Both the position numbers and the translations under genes were made by a program. The notes beneath the pieces are model-generated. The model was given only the letters and a program-made list of their open reading frames with translations. It had not been told where the DNA came from and searched no databases. 6,651 bases of DNA. It comes from Campylobacteraceae bacterium (lineage in GTDB: Bacteria > Campylobacterota > Campylobacteria > Campylobacterales > Sulfurospirillaceae). The stretch is from assembly GCA_027055635.1 (NCBI GenBank), contig JALUMZ010000277.1:1-6651 (forward strand). Reading direction: 5' to 3'. Below are positions 6,476-6,651 of this stretch, piece after piece (position 1 is the stretch's first letter; each line of letters begins with the position of its first letter).

Positions 6476-6481
6476 TATAAT
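6476..6481 (+). promoter_or_regulatory. Candidate -10 box for the plus-strand gene at 6555
   Basis: A perfect TATAAT at 6476-6481 follows a T-rich tract (6461-6471), with transcription expected near 6488 and a leader of about 67 nt. Another perfect TATAAT lies 20 bp upstream at 6456-6461. No good -35 hexamer is seen, as is usual in Campylobacterota-like promoters. Confidence 0.5.
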
Positions 6482-6554
6482 TACGCGAAAATTTTAAATA
6501 ACCTTGCATTTTATGTAAGATTTTCTAAAAGAACTTAACACATAGGAGAATATC

Positions 6555-6651
6555 ATGTTACAGTGGATACTTGTTGCAATTTTAGTTTATGTTGTTTATT
6601 ATTTAGTTAATAAGTGTGACGAAAAATTAATTACTTTTAATGAGATTATTG
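6555..6651 (+). CDS. N-terminus of an unidentified membrane-anchored protein, cut by the window end
   Basis: The ATG at 6555 has a strong Shine-Dalgarno, AGGAG (6544-6548), at 6-nt spacing and a plausible upstream promoter. The 32 visible residues begin with a hydrophobic helix of about 17 residues (LQWILVAILVYVVYYLV) directly after the Met, followed by NKCDEKLITFNEII. With almost no positive charge before the helix and one Lys after it, this could be a signal anchor. I do not recognise the family. It is divergent from the kinase unit and may share regulatory sites with it. Confidence 0.65.
   Translation, partial: MLQWILVAILVYVVYYLVNKCDEKLITFNEII

Noticed and set aside
1..6651. CRISPR arrays, tRNA/rRNA genes, insertion sequences or prophage parts
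   Set aside because: No regularly spaced repeats, no cloverleaf-like gene, no transposase or terminal inverted repeats were seen; gene order and composition look uniform and chromosomal.

Overview
The window is AT-rich DNA, and its protein style (Lys/Ile/Asn-rich, short gene gaps, TATAAT-like -10 boxes behind T-rich tracts without clear -35 boxes) suggests a Campylobacterota (epsilonproteobacterial) genome such as a Sulfurimonas-, Sulfurospirillum- or Arcobacter-like organism. That assignment is inference from style; there is no rRNA or marker gene here.

Layout, left to right. (1) Bases 2-139 hold the C-terminal end of a plus-strand gene. It is followed with no gap by a complete yaaA homologue (140-883, peroxide-stress YaaA/UPF0246 family). 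(2) A long imperfect hairpin (885-938) lies at the convergent junction. (3) On the minus strand, reading from about 6350 down to 895, is a compact three-gene unit. It begins with a giant hybrid sensor kinase whose N-terminal half is an NCS1-type (purine/cytosine permease-like) 12-TM transporter. This overlaps by 11 nt a REC-GGDEF diguanylate cyclase, which is followed after 15 nt by a TIGR01777/YfcH-type NAD(P)-dependent epimerase. (4) An intergenic region of about 280 bp (6275-6554) holds likely divergent promoters and two short direct-repeat pairs. (5) A plus-strand gene starts at 6555 with a strong Shine-Dalgarno sequence and a membrane-spanning N-terminus, and runs off the end.

Functional reading. 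The kinase has every part of a His-Asp-His relay (HisKA His, HATPase, REC Asp, HPt His), and the next gene supplies a terminal REC Asp on a diguanylate cyclase with an intact GGEEF active site and RxxD I-site. The simplest inference is a transporter-type sensor that responds to an unknown solute, perhaps a nucleobase-like compound, and controls c-di-GMP through a four-step phosphorelay. Between permease and kinase lies an eight-cysteine cytosolic module followed by two extra TM helices; there is no PAS, HAMP or GAF domain. This transporter/Cys-module/kinase/c-di-GMP cassette is the most interesting content of the window. Residue numbers for the kinase below count from the GTG at 6274, which I prefer over the longer GTG start at 6310.
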